Positions 1 through 12,775 of a stretch of DNA of 64,000 nucleotides are shown in pieces; position 1 is the first letter of the stretch, and each line of letters begins with the position of its first letter. Position numbers and translations under genes: made by a program. The notes under the pieces were generated by a model. It saw only the letters and a list, made by a program, of their open reading frames with translations, had not been told where the DNA came from and made no database searches. The DNA lies in the NCBI GenBank assembly GCA_030407005.1, contig JAUDYN010000005.1, positions 496,001 through 560,000 of the forward strand. The letters are read 5' to 3'. The stretch is from Desarmillaria ectypa. Its lineage: Eukaryota; Basidiomycota; Agaricomycetes; Agaricales; Physalacriaceae.

Positions 1-827
1 TTACTAGGGCATGTAGTTGTGCCAAGGGTGCAGAAAGACCAACTGTGGAGTCTCTAGACCGAATATTTGAAAAGAAAACAGACTAGACCGACTATTGTGT
101 GATTATTCACCATTATTCGTGACTAGCCAAGAAATCCTTACCAATATACCCTATACCCAGATGATATTTATAGTTCTGCCTCAGTAGTATATAAGTAGTG
201 GGATGGGCGCTTGTGCAAAGAAGGCAAGCCATCCCCGCAGTTGAGCCCTCACTGGTAGTAACTGGTGTCCCCAATTAAAGGCTTTTGTGCTTAACCTCGA
301 TGAAGTGATTAATAGTTGCTAAGTCACCCATAGAATTGCATTGAATTGAAGTCCATTAGAGTCACTATTGTGTCCTGCAAAGGTCCGGAGTGTTTTGAAG
401 TTAGTTCGAGCAAAGTTCTCAGAGTTATAGTTTATTCTTAGGCCAAGAGTGCCACTAGTTAGCCAAGAGTGTGGCTAGTCAAGTGTTTATCACTTGTAGG
501 AAGCAGTATAGGGCCAAGAGCACCATCAGCCTGAAGCCATTTCAGTCAGAATGAGCGCAGTAGCTCAAACCAAGTCACTCTTATCCAATTGTGTCTTACC
601 CACCCCACTAGTATGAGTAGTACTTTGTATAAACTCACTAGTAACAAATAAAACATCTTTAAGACAATTGTACTTAATTATTGAAGTCTGCAGAGTGCTT
701 CCATCGTACTCGAAACCGCCTGAATTCAATATTAGTGATTAAGTGTAGAGTAGTAAGAGGTTTAGTGTGATTGGTGTTTATTGCCATTCTCTAATTTTTT
801 TGTCACTCGCTGTTACCAAGCACATCA
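1..827 (+). repeat. Partial 1.36-kb LTR, left-edge copy
   Basis: This is the inverted counterpart of the complete copy at 13295-14653. It begins inside the LTR at the window edge and ends with CACATCA at 827. Read on +, it carries a TATA-like box (tatataagtag near 190-200), so this is the sense strand. About 530 bp of the 5' part lie outside the window. It is almost identical to the right copy, with only scattered substitutions. It joins directly to Gypsy ORF1-like sequence at 828, so it is inserted in, or ends inside, the decayed Gypsy copy. Whether it is solo or the 3' LTR of a longer element to the left cannot be decided here. Confidence 0.8.
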
Positions 828-859
828 CCGCAAGATTGAGAGAATAAGAAGAAGTATCA

Positions 860-1677
860 CTCATTTGCCTCTGGGTCCACTTCACAGGCCCAAATCCCTC
901 TGCCTCCTCCATTGAGGATGCACATGAAGCCCTGATGAGGGCAAGAATTGTCACCCTCCAGCTGGAATGACCTGCCTCCTCCTCAGCTGAGGAATATGTG
1001 AGGAACATACAGGCTACATTCGAGAACCCCCTGCCTTCATACTCCATCCTCTCTCATCCCTCTACCCCAATCTCCTCTCTTCGATCCCATAACTGGAGAA
1101 TACTTCTATGGTCGAACTCCCCCTTCTCTGAGCTCCGAGGCTCTAATGATTCAGGGATGGATCGAAACTATCCTTATGGACTCTGGTACTGGACAAATCC
1201 AGATGACCCCTGGGGAATGGACTCCTCAAACTCACTCTCTCTCATTGAGCTCTCCAATGACAATGAGGAGCCTGACCCTCTATCTCTGCTAATCCCCACC
1301 AATCCTGACAGCCCCTTCAATCCCAATGGGGCAGACTACAATTGGCCCGACCTCTCTGAGGTCGATAGAGATCTATTTGGCCTCTTCAGAACTGCTGCCT
1401 GGAATCTTTGATATGCTAACATCAAAGAAAGAATACTCTGGACCAAGTCCAGACCCAATATGGATAAGTGGCTGGCACTCAACTGAGGTGATATTATTCA
1501 GGGCACCAATACCAATGCTATTATCTGTGCCTACATTCATGTGAACAGGCACTGAAATCTCTTCCCCACTGCTGCTGGGGACCTACTACCAGGGCTTCAA
1601 CCTTATGATAATGATGAGCAGAGGGAACTGGAATGTTCCCTTTGAAGATTATGGATACTGGAAGCAGACCAGGAGGC
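860..1677 (+). pseudogene. Gypsy copy 1 ORF1 remnant
   Basis: This matches the C-terminal two thirds of ORF1 of the younger element. Landmarks include the segment GMDRNYPYGLW (near 1158-1190), the Ser/Asp/Glu-rich stretch after it, and LFGLFRTAAW (near 1375-1405). The frame is interrupted by TGA and TAG codons. It closes at a TGA after a run of Glu codons (about 1665-1692), in the same place as ORF1 of the younger copy. The N-terminal part with the membrane helix is absent. The function of this extra ORF is unknown. Confidence 0.7.
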
Positions 1678-3191
1678 AGAGGAGGAGTGAAATGCCCAAC
1701 TTTAAATATGGACACTACAATGGGCTGGACTACTTCCAGCCCCAATATATGAATACTTCTGACTACCCACCAGATACTCTGGTTGCAAGACCATGACCCT
1801 TGCCTGATTCTCCCCCCTATCATCAGGCACATCAACAAGGATACCACCCCTACCAGGGTGGCAGTCTTCTATTCGCAGGCATAGAAGAAGACATGATGAC
1901 AGACACCAACCCTGCAGACCCCACCCCTGCAGAATCTTCCTCAATGCCAAAAACAGCAGAAGAAATTCAGCAGCACATCAGGAAAGTGCTAGCTGAGAAG
2001 GAGAAATGCATTCAAGAAATGTGCAATGAGCTGGCCAAGAAAGAAGCCACTCAAGAAGATATGGAAGACTATCTTTGCAAGGAAAAAGGAAAGGAGCTAG
2101 AGTATGGCAGACTGATGGACTCTCTAAGGGGATACCTCCCTGCCAGATCATGAGCAGATTGATAGTCAATCTCTAGACTGCCCCCTGGAAAAGGACCTCC
2201 CAACCCAATTCCCAATCCTGTTGGAAATGCCTCTGCCAATGCCCCTTACTTGAGTATCAAACCGACCCTTGTCAAGATCCCCTCTCCATTCAAAGGAGAC
2301 CATGATGACATTGAACGCTTTATAGGTGATTGTATCACCTATTTTGAGGTGTTCTGTCACTATTTCCAGGTGCTGTCACACCTGGTACTATTTGCAACCT
2401 CCCATTTCAAAGGGGCTGCCAAGGACTGATGGGTCTATAAGAGATCCAAATTCTGGGTCGGCGACTCCTATGATGGGACTGCCACTCATTTCTGATACCC
2501 AGACTGGAGTGACTTCATTGACATGGTCTCACAACAATTCTGAGATCCCATGATCGAGAAAGTATATGAGAAGAGGATGTTCAACCTCAAGATGGGAATG
2601 CAACCAGCTTCCCATTACTTTCAGAAACTGGAAGAGGAGGCAAAACTGGTGGGTCAGCAGACTGACAAAAAAGAGCATGGCACAATGGTGAAGGCAGTAT
2701 GTCTAGGAGTTTCTTCCTCCTACACAACTTTCATATTCAACATGGGCATCAATATTCCATGCTCATACCCAGAGTGGAAGGAGCACATCTTGTGCATGTA
2801 TGAAGAATGGCAGAGGAAATGGGTCTTTGACCAGACCACTGGCACACCCCAGGATAGGCAGAAGAAGGATTTCCATCCCCAACAACAACAACAACAACAA
2901 CCCAGTGGTAAGACTGCCACTGGGACAACAAGTTACTCAGCCTCAAAGCTGATGGGTAATGCCAGAGCAAGTCAGGATGCTGGAACAGGAAGGTGGATGA
3001 CATACAGAGGGGCGGGGAAGCCCATGGATATTGATCGATGATGAGCAGAGGGCAGGTGCTTCTGCTGTGATGAAAAGGGTCACATGAGCAAGGATTGCCC
3101 TAGAAGAAAAGAGTTCAAGGACATTCAGTCAGTAGGGCCCACTAATGAAGTGGTGCCACCTACAGCCAAGATTGAGGAGGCAAAAGAGTAG
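1605..3191 (+). pseudogene. Gypsy copy 1 gag remnant
   Basis: Gag-like frame with a Tyr/Pro-rich N-terminus, a coiled-coil-like Glu/Lys segment (about 1960-2110), the retrotransposon gag core (about 2260-2860), a Gln run (CAA repeats near 2881-2900) and a degenerate zinc knuckle of the form CxxCxxxxHxxxxC (about 3058-3100). It ends at TAG 3189-3191, the same relative place as in the younger copy, and the stem-loop described in the findings follows immediately. At about 2100-2150 the frame runs on where the younger copy has a shift, so the younger copy carries the indel. Many in-frame stops make it non-coding. Confidence 0.8.
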
Positions 3192-6100
3192 GTCAACAAG
3201 AGTTTGATTCCCCTTGCTTGACCAAGTCTCCTGAAGGTGAGTCCTCAGTATCTATGGGTCAGACTGATTATTATAAACACAGACAATTACCTATGAAAAC
3301 TAATATACATCACATGACTTCACAGACCCCAAAGCTGAAGACCCCTAAAAAATCAATAACAAACAGGTATGTCACACTCCTGAAAGAAGCTGACACAATT
3401 ATCTATAGTGAATCCTGAGCCCCTGATGAGGCACAGGATTTGCCAGGTGGTGCTGGCACTGCCACAAAGTCCCCCAAGCCCACATTGTGGAACTCACCAG
3501 ATATGTGGGTAAAACTGTGAATGGAGACTAGTAGGCAAGATGCCTTTGGGCCTCTCAGAAGTCTAAAAAGCTCAGTACTCCTGATGAGTCAGGAGGCAAG
3601 TCACCAAACCTCGCCAGGGTCAGTGGGGGACTAGGACAGTGCCTCTCACCAAGGCCAGGATCAGGGCCACACACTATCTGGTCCAGTTGGGAGAAACCTA
3701 GTGGCAGAGCTGACCACAATGCTGATGAGATTTGCACCTGGCACCATGGCTAACTCCACTGGGACAGGTAGTAGTGGAACCTTAGACACCTCAAGCTGAA
3801 GCCAGACTCCTTCCAAGTTTGAACAAGTTTCTGAGTGAACTAAAGCTGAAGAACAGAGAAAAGCTGCTAGCACCCAGGTGGTAAAAAGGGAGCATGGTAA
3901 CAGAACCACCACTATCATCAAAGTACCTGATGAAGAAGATAACACTGCCTTTAGACTATAGCAAGCCAAACAGTCTAAGGCTAGTATCCTGAAATCTGAA
4001 ATCTTGCCTAACAAGGGAGTACCGAACCTCGAAGTCCCACCAGTCATGGGTGTATCTGATCACATGTGGTATAAGCCATTTGGAGTAGACTGGACTTTAT
4101 ACGCCATCTAAAGTACTAAGAACTTGGCAGTTGCCAAAGCTGTCTTCTCCATTTGGGTTCATCTCAAACAACATGGAGAGATAACCAATGAGCTCATCCA
4201 GAGCTTGAACACTGAAGAGAGCCTTGCACAAGAGCAGCTCTATGAACTTCATGAACCAATCTGGTATATCTGTGAAACTAAGAGCTCAGGCTGAGACTTC
4301 TTGGTGGATATCCAGCTCTCTCCCTGTATGGGAAAAAAGATGTTGACAACCCAAGCATTGTTGGATAGTGGCTGCACAGGCAGTTCTATCAATTGAACCT
4401 ACATCCAACAACACTAGTTGGACACTCGAAAAGCTGCCTCTCCCATACCAGTGTACAATGCAGATGGAACCTATAATAAGGCAGGTGATGTAACTGAATT
4501 TATGGAACTCCAAATGACCATTGGAGACCATGTCGAATGAATTGACCTTGTGGTCACAGACTTAGGCTCCAAAACAGTATATTTGGGCCATGACTAGCTT
4601 AAACACTATAATCTCTTTGTCAATTGGAAAATGAGAGTCATGACATTTAGATGATATCAATGCATAAAAAACTATTTCACTCTCCCTGACTCTGATGAAG
4701 AAGACTGATGGGATGAAGAGCTAGAAGAAGAAGAGACCATTTTAGTGGTGAATATGCAGGAAGAAATCATTCTTCGAGCAGTACACCATGCAAACAAACT
4801 GGTGGTAGCTGCAAATACAGAAAAACTGAAACAGACATTTGAGGAGCTTGTGCTTCCCCAATATCAAAGCTTTAAAGATTTATTCTCCAAAGAAAGCTTT
4901 GATGACCTACCAGATCAAAGACCATGGGACTATGCCATTGAGCTAACTCCCAATGCCAAATCCACATTAGACTGCAAGGTCTATCCACTCAACCAAAACA
5001 AACAGGAACAACTTGACAAGTTCCTCAATGAAAACCTCAACTTCAGACATATCTGACCATCCAAATCCCCCTTTGTGTCACCTTTCTTCTTCATCAAGAA
5101 AAAGGACGGCTCTCTATGCCCAGTTCAGGATTACTGCAAACTAAATGAAATGACAATTAAAAATTGTTACCCACTTCCCCTAATCTCTGAACTCATTGAC
5201 AAGCTCCAAGGAGCCAAATACTTCTCCAAACTAGATGTTTGATGAGGATATAACAATGTATAAATCCAAGATGGAGATGAAGAAAAGGCCACATTCTGAA
5301 CCAACTGAGGACTCTTTGAGCCTATGGTGATATTCTTCGGTCTTATTAATTCACCAGCCATGTTCCAGCGGATGATGAATGATATCTTCAAGGATTTAAT
5401 CGCTGGAGGAAAAGTTACCATTTACCTTGATGATATCCTCATATTCACCAAGTCCTTGTCTGAACATCGAATCATTGTTCGACAAGTTCTTCAATATCTA
5501 TGAGAAAACAAACTGTTTCTCAAAGCAGAAAAATGCGAGTTTGAAGTACTCAAAACTGAATATCTAGGAGTAATCATCAGCGAAGATGCTATTCACATGG
5601 ATCCTATCAAAATTGCAGGTATTGTGGAATGGCCCACTCTCATGAAGAAAAAGGAACTCCAATCATTTCTAGGGTTTACAAACTTCTACTGCAAGTTCAT
5701 TCACAATTATTCAAAAATCATAAGACCTCTCACTCAATTGACTGGAAAGATTAATTGGACCTGGGGATCAGAACAAGAACAAGCATTCTCACAACTTAAA
5801 AGGTTGATGACCACGAACATAGTTCTAACAATTCCCTCAGATGATGGGAAGTTTCAGGTAGAGGCAGATGCCAGCAATGAGGCCATTAGTGCTGTTCTAA
5901 GTCAAGAACAGAATGGCAAATGGAGACCTGTTGCCTTCATGTCAAAAGCCTTGATGACCACTGAACATAACTATGAGATTTACAACAAAGAATTGCTGGC
6001 CATCATGCTAGCTTTAGAGGAATGGCACCATTACCTCATGGGCACAAAAGAGACTATTGAGATCTGGACAGATCATCAAAATCTCTAATACTTCCAAAAG

Positions 6101-7987
6101 CCTCAAAAGCTAAACCAATGCCAAGCCCAATGGGTTACAGAATTAGCTGAATACCACTTTGTTCTTCAACACAAAGCTGGAATCACAAATAAAAAAGCAG
6201 ATCTTCTCAGTCAATGAGACAATTATGATCAAGGAAAGGAAGACAATCAAGATGTAGTCATTCTCTCCCCTGAACACTTCCAGGCACTAGTACTGCCCAC
6301 TACCAAAGAATGAATCATGCATATAAGAGATGCAACCTGACAAAAGAGTCAATGAGATCAAGGGATAGAAAAATCCCTTAATCACAAATGAGAAATTACC
6401 CAAGAAAGTGAAATCTTGTGGTATGATGGATGAATCTATGTTTCTCAAGACCTTTCCCTTCATGGAGATATTATTGCCTAATATCATGACCATATCACTA
6501 CTGGATATTCAGGCATCGCCAAGACCAAAGAACTCATTCTACAAGAATATTGGTGGCCAAAGATGAAAAGAGACATCGAATCCTATATCAAGAGATGCAA
6601 AACATGTCAAAGGACAAAGAGTGACATGCAGGCCAAGGCTGCTCCCCTTTATTCCAATGCAATCCTTGACATTCCATGGACTCATATTTCCATTGACATG
6701 GTCACCAGTCTTCTAGAATCAGAAGGCTTTGATATCTTACTTGTCATTGTGGATCGATTCTCCAAAAATATAATTCTTATTCCATGCAATGAAGAATTAT
6801 CCACCAAAGAATGGGCTTTAATGCTCTGCAACCATGTTTATGCAAAACATAGAATGCCGCAAGTGGTCATCTCAGACTGAGGACCCCAATTTATATCCTC
6901 ATTCATGAAGGAACTTTACCAAATGCTGGATATCATGCAAAACATCTCTACAGCATATCATCCTCAGACTGATGGACAGACAGAGAGAGTCAATCAGGAG
7001 GTTGAAAAATACCTTTGAATCTTTGTCAACCATCAACAAACAGACTGGGTAGCATGGCTACCACTAGCAGAATTTGCCCACAATAACTGAATCCATTCCA
7101 CCACTGGGAAAAGTCCCTTCATGGTCCTATATGGACAAAATCTCCGACTCATTCTGGAGTCCATCCAAAAAACCAGTTTCACAAATCCCACAGCCATTGA
7201 CTTCATGGAAACAATAGCCAAAGTCCACAAAGAAGTCCATGAGGTATTAGAAAAGGCAGCAGCACAAATGAAAGTGCAATACAACAAGAAGAAACTATCT
7301 CCTCATAAATACTGTATCAGTGATAAGGTCTGGCTCAATACCGCCAACCTTCATCTTCCATGACCCAAGAAAAAGCTTGATGATAAATGAACGGGACCAT
7401 TTGAGATTATTGAAAAGTCAGGAATGGTGGCTTACAAACTAAAACTGCCACCCTATTGGAAGATACACCCCTGATTCAATGAGACATTATTGACTCCATA
7501 TACTATGCTCTCCTTTCCCAACCAACAACAACTGCTGCCTCCTTCACCAGATCTCATTGACAGTCAAGAGGAATATGAAATTGAAGAAGTTCCGGATTCA
7601 CACACTTGAAAAGTACACTCCAAAAAAGGACAACCATCCAGAGAAGTCACAGACTATCTGGTCAAATGAAAAGGTTGGACCAGGGAACACAACTCCTGGG
7701 TCAGAGAAACTGAGATGTTGAATGCCATGGAAGTGATCAAAGAGTACCAGGCCAGCATAAACCAAGCCTTATACACTCCCAAAATCATAACCAAAAACAA
7801 AATAGTGATCAAAATACTGGACCACAAATATTCTGACAATGGCAATATCACATACCTAGCACAATGAAGGGATGGACATCAGAAATAGATCATCAATCTG
7901 GATCAAGACTTATGGAAAAACCTGATTGATCAGTACTGGATCAGTCAAATCAAAACACAACTTGACATCCCCAAAGAAGAATCTTAG
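3176..7987 (+). pseudogene. Gypsy copy 1 pol remnant with chromodomain
   Basis: Decayed polyprotein in the -1 frame relative to gag. The protease motif LLDSGCTGSS lies near 4360-4390. Reverse transcriptase has the YLDD box near 5423. RNase H DASNEA is near 5868. The integrase zinc region is at about 6480-6620 and the catalytic Asp region at about 6680-6760. A chromodomain with YLVK.KGWTREHNSWV follows at about 7650-7700. Arg codons of the younger copy are repeatedly TGA, TGT, CAA or CAT here, which is the footprint of CpG deamination. It ends at TAG 7985-7987, just before a small hairpin and the polypurine tract. Confidence 0.88.
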
Positions 7988-8006
7988 CAGTCAGGACAAC
8001 TGCTTT

Positions 8007-8019
8007 AACAAGAGGGTAA
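8007..8019 (+). other. Polypurine tract of Gypsy copy 1
   Basis: The sequence aacaagagggtaa lies immediately upstream of the 3' LTR, matching aacaagggggtaa in the younger copy. By the usual mechanism of LTR elements it primes plus-strand synthesis. Confidence 0.75.
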
Positions 8020-8447
8020 TATTATGATTTTTCCATTATCTTATCTTATCAAGAGTCATATCCATGACACATCCATCTAATCCACTGTAGTTCTCACTTC
8101 ATATCAACCTACTCACCAACAACAACCCCAGACTCCCACAGAATGTCACACCTGTTCATTCCTATTGGACTATGATCCATCTGACTCTATACCATCCTCT
8201 CCTGAACTAGACCATTTTCTCATGGACTAAAGCATTTCATCTAATAATACTTACCGTATTTTCAGTATATAAGTAGAGTAAACCTCACAGTTATACTCTA
8301 TCTTTTGACTAAATTACATTCATAAACCTCTTGCTGCATCAGACCAAAGACCAGGCCTAACTCTCTATACAGGTGATTGTTCGAATACATAACAGCTCAA
8401 GAGAACAGCTTATATCCCAAGTCATGTGTCTAAGATAGGTCGTAACA
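8020..8447 (+). repeat. 3' LTR of Gypsy copy 1
   Basis: 428 bp aligning end to end with the 423-bp LTRs of the younger copy. It starts tattatgatttttcc (younger copy tgttacgatttttcc) and ends gtaaca. A TATA box (gtatataagtag, about 8264-8275) is followed about 30 bp later by ctctatcttttgac, the decayed counterpart of the self-priming sequence. CpG sites are lost. It abuts the tyrosine-recombinase element. Confidence 0.85.
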
Positions 8448-8449
8448 TA

Positions 8450-9057
8450 CTGGCTACAAGTCAATCCTGGCTGGTACTGCTATCAACCTTGATAAGATAC
8501 TTAGCAATTTCCACTCCACTGAAATTACCAGCACATCTTCCCACATGCTCGCAACTGGACTCATCCTTCAATTACTATCCACCAAGCCAGCCACCAAGAT
8601 CAAGAACTATAGTCAGTGGATCCAAGTGTGGAACCTGTTCAAAAAAGTGGCTGTTTATGTATTTGAGAGGAGAGAGACAGAACTCTGCATTTATTACAAG
8701 TACATCAATGACCTCTTCTCAGTCTATGACACATCAATGCATGAGTGAGTCATCACATATGATAGAGCAATTCGGAACTTTATTGCAATGTGCCAAGATA
8801 TTCTATTCAGTAACATCTAAAAATTCTAATATCTCAAGACCACTCATCTCAAGACTGGAGGTGCTGTCTATGCAACTCCATCTGCAGGCACCAGAGAGAG
8901 CAGCTCAAGAAAGCATCAATGCAATGAAGAGGAAATCTGTAGAAATTGGAATGCTGAAAGGTGCAACTCAGACACCTGTCACTATAAACACATATACACC
9001 ATATGTAAGTCAACTGAACACCCAAAGCAGTCATGCTCAAAGCATGCAGAAAAGTTG
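8450..9057 (+). pseudogene. Gag-like protein of YR retroelement
   Basis: After about 180 codons of helical sequence (for example NYSQWIQVWNLFKKVAVYVF near 8605-8665) there is a Cys/His cluster near 8930-9030. It reads C-R-N-W-N, then C, C, HxC, C and H...C, resembling the C-terminal zinc-binding block of gag-like proteins of agaricomycete tyrosine-recombinase elements. The frame has to be followed through stops and shifts. The N-terminus is missing, probably lost at the junction with the Gypsy copy. Confidence 0.55.
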
Positions 9058-9085
9058 ACCTGAGCTAACTACTAGGCAAACTGAT

Positions 9086-11116
9086 ATGTCACACTTTACA
9101 GAGGCTGCCAATGCAAATATTAACTGGATGACACTGCAAGAGGAGAGTCTGGAAGAATCTGCCACAAGTTGGTGTGACTATGATGAGATGGAATTAGTGG
9201 ATACCCCAAGCAAAGATTATACCAGCTATTTATCTCGCTTCATGAGAGGATATGCTTGGTGGAATCCTACATAGTTCAAAAGCAGAACAGCGCACTACAT
9301 AGAAATAGATGACTCTCTATCACATCTATCTGAATATGAGCTTTAGAATCTTACAGTGCTACATATGATCAAAGCAAACCCTCACCTATTTAATATAACC
9401 ACACCAATCAATGTTGACCACTTTGCATCTCTCTTGATGTCCCATCCAAACACTCTGTTTGTTGACTCAGTCATGACTGCATTGTGTAAAGGGTTCTGGC
9501 CATGAACAAACACTCAGTATAACTCTGGGTACCCAGCCACTTGGGACAACTTCTGGATACCTCCTCTATCAGTAAGAGAACAAGACTTCTTGACTAGTCA
9601 GCAAGACTTGGAAATCAAAAAGGAGAGATTCTCTCCTATCTTTGATCCTGATCTCTTACCAGGAATGTATAGCATGCCTGTGATCACAATACTGAAGCCA
9701 CATTCAGATGATCTTAGGCTTGTCTCACACCAGAGCTATGAGACCTTCAGTTAAAATAGCATGATAGACAAGAATAGCACTCGCAGACCTCATATAGACA
9801 CCCTACACCAATTCCTGCCTGATCTCCTACACTTTCATCATGTTCATGGTGATGTGCAACTCATTTTCTGGAAGTCAGATGTAAGTGAGACCTTTTGCCA
9901 TCTACCTATGCACTCATTATGGCAGATTAAGCAAGTAATGACTACAAACATACCAATGTATGATGAGATCAATAGAGGCATCAACAGAGGTGACCTACAG
10001 CACAATGTGGACTGGAGGAGTTTATTTGGCAGTTGTGAATCACCTAGGAACTAGTTATCAGTAATGGGTCTAGTCATATAGATCACCATTTACATCAAGC
10101 TCCTCCTCGATATTTTTTGCTATGTGGATAATATATATGGATGGGAGATAGAGGAACAGCTCATCTAGTATGACTCTTATGACTCTTATGATCATCTTCT
10201 TCCCACGAAGCAAGCGAAATTCCTTCAACTCCTAGATGATCTAGGCATCCCTCACAAAGATAAAAAACAAGTATGAGGAGCAATTCTGATGATTATCAGG
10301 TTTCTAATTAATATCAATGCTATGACAGTCACACTATCAGCTGACTCCAAGACTGAGCTCATTGCTGCAGTATACAATTTCATTGACTCACCATCCAAAT
10401 ATTGCACTCTATAGGAGTGAAACTAGTTGGCAGGATGGATCAACTGGTTGCTCAATGTTTTCTCACTTCTAAAGCCAGCATTATGTCACATGTATATAAA
10501 GATCTCTGAAAAGAATCAAGTCTACAAGTCCATGTACCTCAACAATGCAGTGAAGGCAGACCTTACTTGGTTTCTTAAGCATATAGAGAAATCAGATGGA
10601 GTATTCCTCCTCAATGTGATCGACTGAGATGCACACACACAGACCAACCTCACCATCTATTGTGATGCATGCTTAGCTAGTATGGGCTTCTGGATACCTG
10701 AGCTGCTGCTGGGTTTCTCCATGCCCATCCCTGGCTACACTCTAAAGGACACTATTTTTTTTTAGGAAGCTCTGTATGTTGTCTCAGCATTATGCTAGTT
10801 CTGTGAAACCATGAGATCTGATTTCACACTTATGCAATAGCTCCATGTAATCATTCACACAGACAATCAGAACATGGTTGACCTGTTTGATTTACTTTGG
10901 GCCCTTCCCTCATACAATCATCTGCTGTACTATGTGATTGATCTTCTTCTTGACCACAATGTCAATCTTCATGTCCTACATGTCCCTGGGTCAGAAAATG
11001 GCATTGCTGATGCCCTCTCCTGCTCCAAATTCAATGATGCACTCAGCCTCAAGCCTCAGCTCTCAATACAACCATTCACACCTCCTCAAAATGTACTGAG
11101 GGTGATGGAAAAATGA
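9086..11116 (+). pseudogene. RT-RNase H of YR retroelement
   Basis: Reading through many stops gives a reverse transcriptase and RNase H. FWKSDVSETFCHLPMH (about 9870-9915) matches the first catalytic Asp block of these RTs. FCYVDNIYGWE (about 10118-10150) is the decayed Y-x-D-D box. IYCDACLASMGFWIP (about 10650-10700) and HTDNQNMVDLFD (about 10856-10892) are RNase H motifs. HVLHVPGSENGIADALS (about 10975-11025) is its typical C-terminal end. Loss of the second catalytic Asp plus the stops make it dead. Confidence 0.75.
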
Positions 11117-11149
11117 TTCATATCTCCTGTATGGCCAGGCAACCTCCTC

Positions 11150-12130
11150 GTAGTGCCTGGTCTCTTGATGAGCTTATTTGTCATCAATCAATCACATTAG
11201 GCCTCACACTTGACACAGTTGACATACTCATCAGCCCTCAACTCCTACCTAATGTTCTGCACCCTCCATAACTTCCCTATCAAACCAACTGCTGACACTC
11301 TTAGCTTCTTCATGGTGTACATGTTACATCACATTGAACCTCACTCTGTTAGCAGCTATCTCTCAGGAATAGTGAGCCAACTTGAACCTCACTTTCCTGA
11401 TATTCACACAATGAGAAATGGAATGCTTGTAAAGCAAACACTGAAGGAATGTATGCACCTTCAAAGCAAGCCCATTTGTTGAAAACAACCACTATCCCGG
11501 GACCACCTTTGCCTTGCACAAGTATAGTTACTGGCTATACCCTCACATGATGACCTCCTCTTTGCCACCATACTCCTTACCAGCTTCTATGGGCTTCTCT
11601 GCCTTGGCAAGATGGCCATGCCTGACAACCCTAACCTGTATAACACACACAAGTACTCACAGCATACATCAGTAGAATGGATCTCTGAAGAATTTGCCTT
11701 CTGGATCCCTACTCGTGAGACAGATTCGATATTTGAAGGGAGCTGCATTATCATCCCAACCAAGACCAATGACACTATCAACCCTGTCCCCCTTTTTCAA
11801 AGGTACTTGAGGAGCTGAGATGATATCTTCTCTCTGCACCCTTTTCTATAAACCTATAGCTCTGGAAAATCATCATCAAGGTCCTGGTTCATCCATTGCC
11901 TTTGCAAACTAGTACCCGACACCAACTTTGCAGAACAATCACTATGTGCTGGAGGTGCTACAGCTCTTGCTAAAGACAGTGTCTCCTCACACCTCATCTA
12001 AGCCACCAGTCAGTGGACTTCTGAGACTTTTCAAATCTATATCTGGAAAAATCCTGTCATCCTGCAAGCCCTGTTGTACAACTGCAGACACAGTTCTAAC
12101 CCTCTTGCATCAGCATGATCCATCTTGATC
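11150..12130 (+). pseudogene. Tyrosine recombinase of YR retroelement
   Basis: The N-terminal SAM-like part is TYSSALNSYLMFC (about 11213-11250). The catalytic part has the decayed box SLCAGGATALA (about 11935-11970), which corresponds to the H/S-x-x-R region with Arg turned to Cys by C-to-T change. The C-terminal segment contains ..IYIWKNP..LQALLYNC, where the nucleophilic Tyr is expected. Stops occur at TGA and TAG throughout. This family integrates circular DNA copies by site-specific recombination. Here it is a relic. Confidence 0.7.
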
Positions 12131-12258
12131 TCAATCTTTTCTTCTCTTATCACTTCTTCCAGTCCCTCCTCTTTCCTTCCATTAGCATCTTAGCAACTCA
12201 TATGTGATGCAATCCACCTGGGTCCCTCTCACCATATGGAGGGGGGAGAGGGGGGGCT

Positions 12259-12775
12259 GTTCTTTGGCTACACTCACCCTCAGTTAGCCAAACTCGAGAC
12301 AATTGACAATATGGTTCCTTGCGCAAGTAGATGATTGTTAGCTCTGTATGACAGGTATCTACAAGTTTCTAAGGAAACAAGGAGTACTTACTGCAGTGAA
12401 CAAGTTCATGCATAAAAAATGTCTTGCTGCTAAAATGATTTTGATTGAGCATGTGTCAAAAAGTTGAACATCTCTTCACTTGGTATATACAATGTTATAA
12501 GACAAAAGGGATGAACAGCTACCACCAACAGATGGAAATATATTCCTTACATTCTAGCATGTGAAAAATTGGTATTATATATTAATCTAGACTCAGAATT
12601 TCAAACAAAGTGTCTTTAAAAATGGACATTGGTTTCTGATTTGACAAAAACAGGACTGGTCAAGGGTTCTGTGATTAATTATGTTCATCAAAAGCTGAGT
12701 ATAAAAGAACACTGGAATCACACACCACAGAGAGCTGAATACTCTCCAGTGAAGGCAGGTCATACCTATATCATT
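12259..12775 (+). other. No gene recognised; AT-rich junction
   Basis: This lies between the G-rich end of the recombinase element and the first recognisable HET-like codons. It is AT-rich with almost no CG, no frame with recognisable homology and no clear repeat. It may hold the 3' terminal repeat of the recombinase element or the former upstream region of the HET-like gene. Confidence 0.4.

Larger units (their letters stand above)
828..8447 (+). mobile_element. Decayed chromodomain Gypsy element (copy 1)
   Basis: This is a 5'-truncated chromovirus LTR retrotransposon colinear with the copy at 15621-24106 on the other strand. The order is ORF1, gag with zinc knuckle, protease, reverse transcriptase, RNase H, integrase, chromodomain, polypurine tract and 3' LTR. 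The 5' LTR and the ORF1 N-terminus are missing, replaced by the long LTR ending at 827. Coding frames are recognisable throughout but are interrupted by dozens of stops, most where the younger copy has Arg CGA or Gln codons. CG is almost absent. It is an old methylation-decayed copy and not functional. Confidence 0.92.
8448..12258 (+). mobile_element. Decayed tyrosine-recombinase (DIRS/Ngaro-like) retroelement
   Basis: Three decayed blocks in one orientation: a Cys/His-rich gag-like protein, an RT-RNase H of the type found with tyrosine recombinases, and a tyrosine recombinase. There is no integrase or aspartic protease. Coding ends near 12130. A G-rich tract (ggaggggggagaggggggg, about 12239-12257) closes the recognisable part. 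The left end is cut by or adjacent to the Gypsy 3' LTR and terminal repeats were not identified, so DIRS versus Ngaro type cannot be settled. The whole is CpG-poor and full of stops, so it is inactive. Confidence 0.8.

Noticed and set aside
828..8447. Classical RIP as the cause of decay
   Set aside because: Changes relative to the younger copy are mainly at CG (CGA to TGA or CAA), not at CA, so CpG methylation decay fits better. Counting would settle it.
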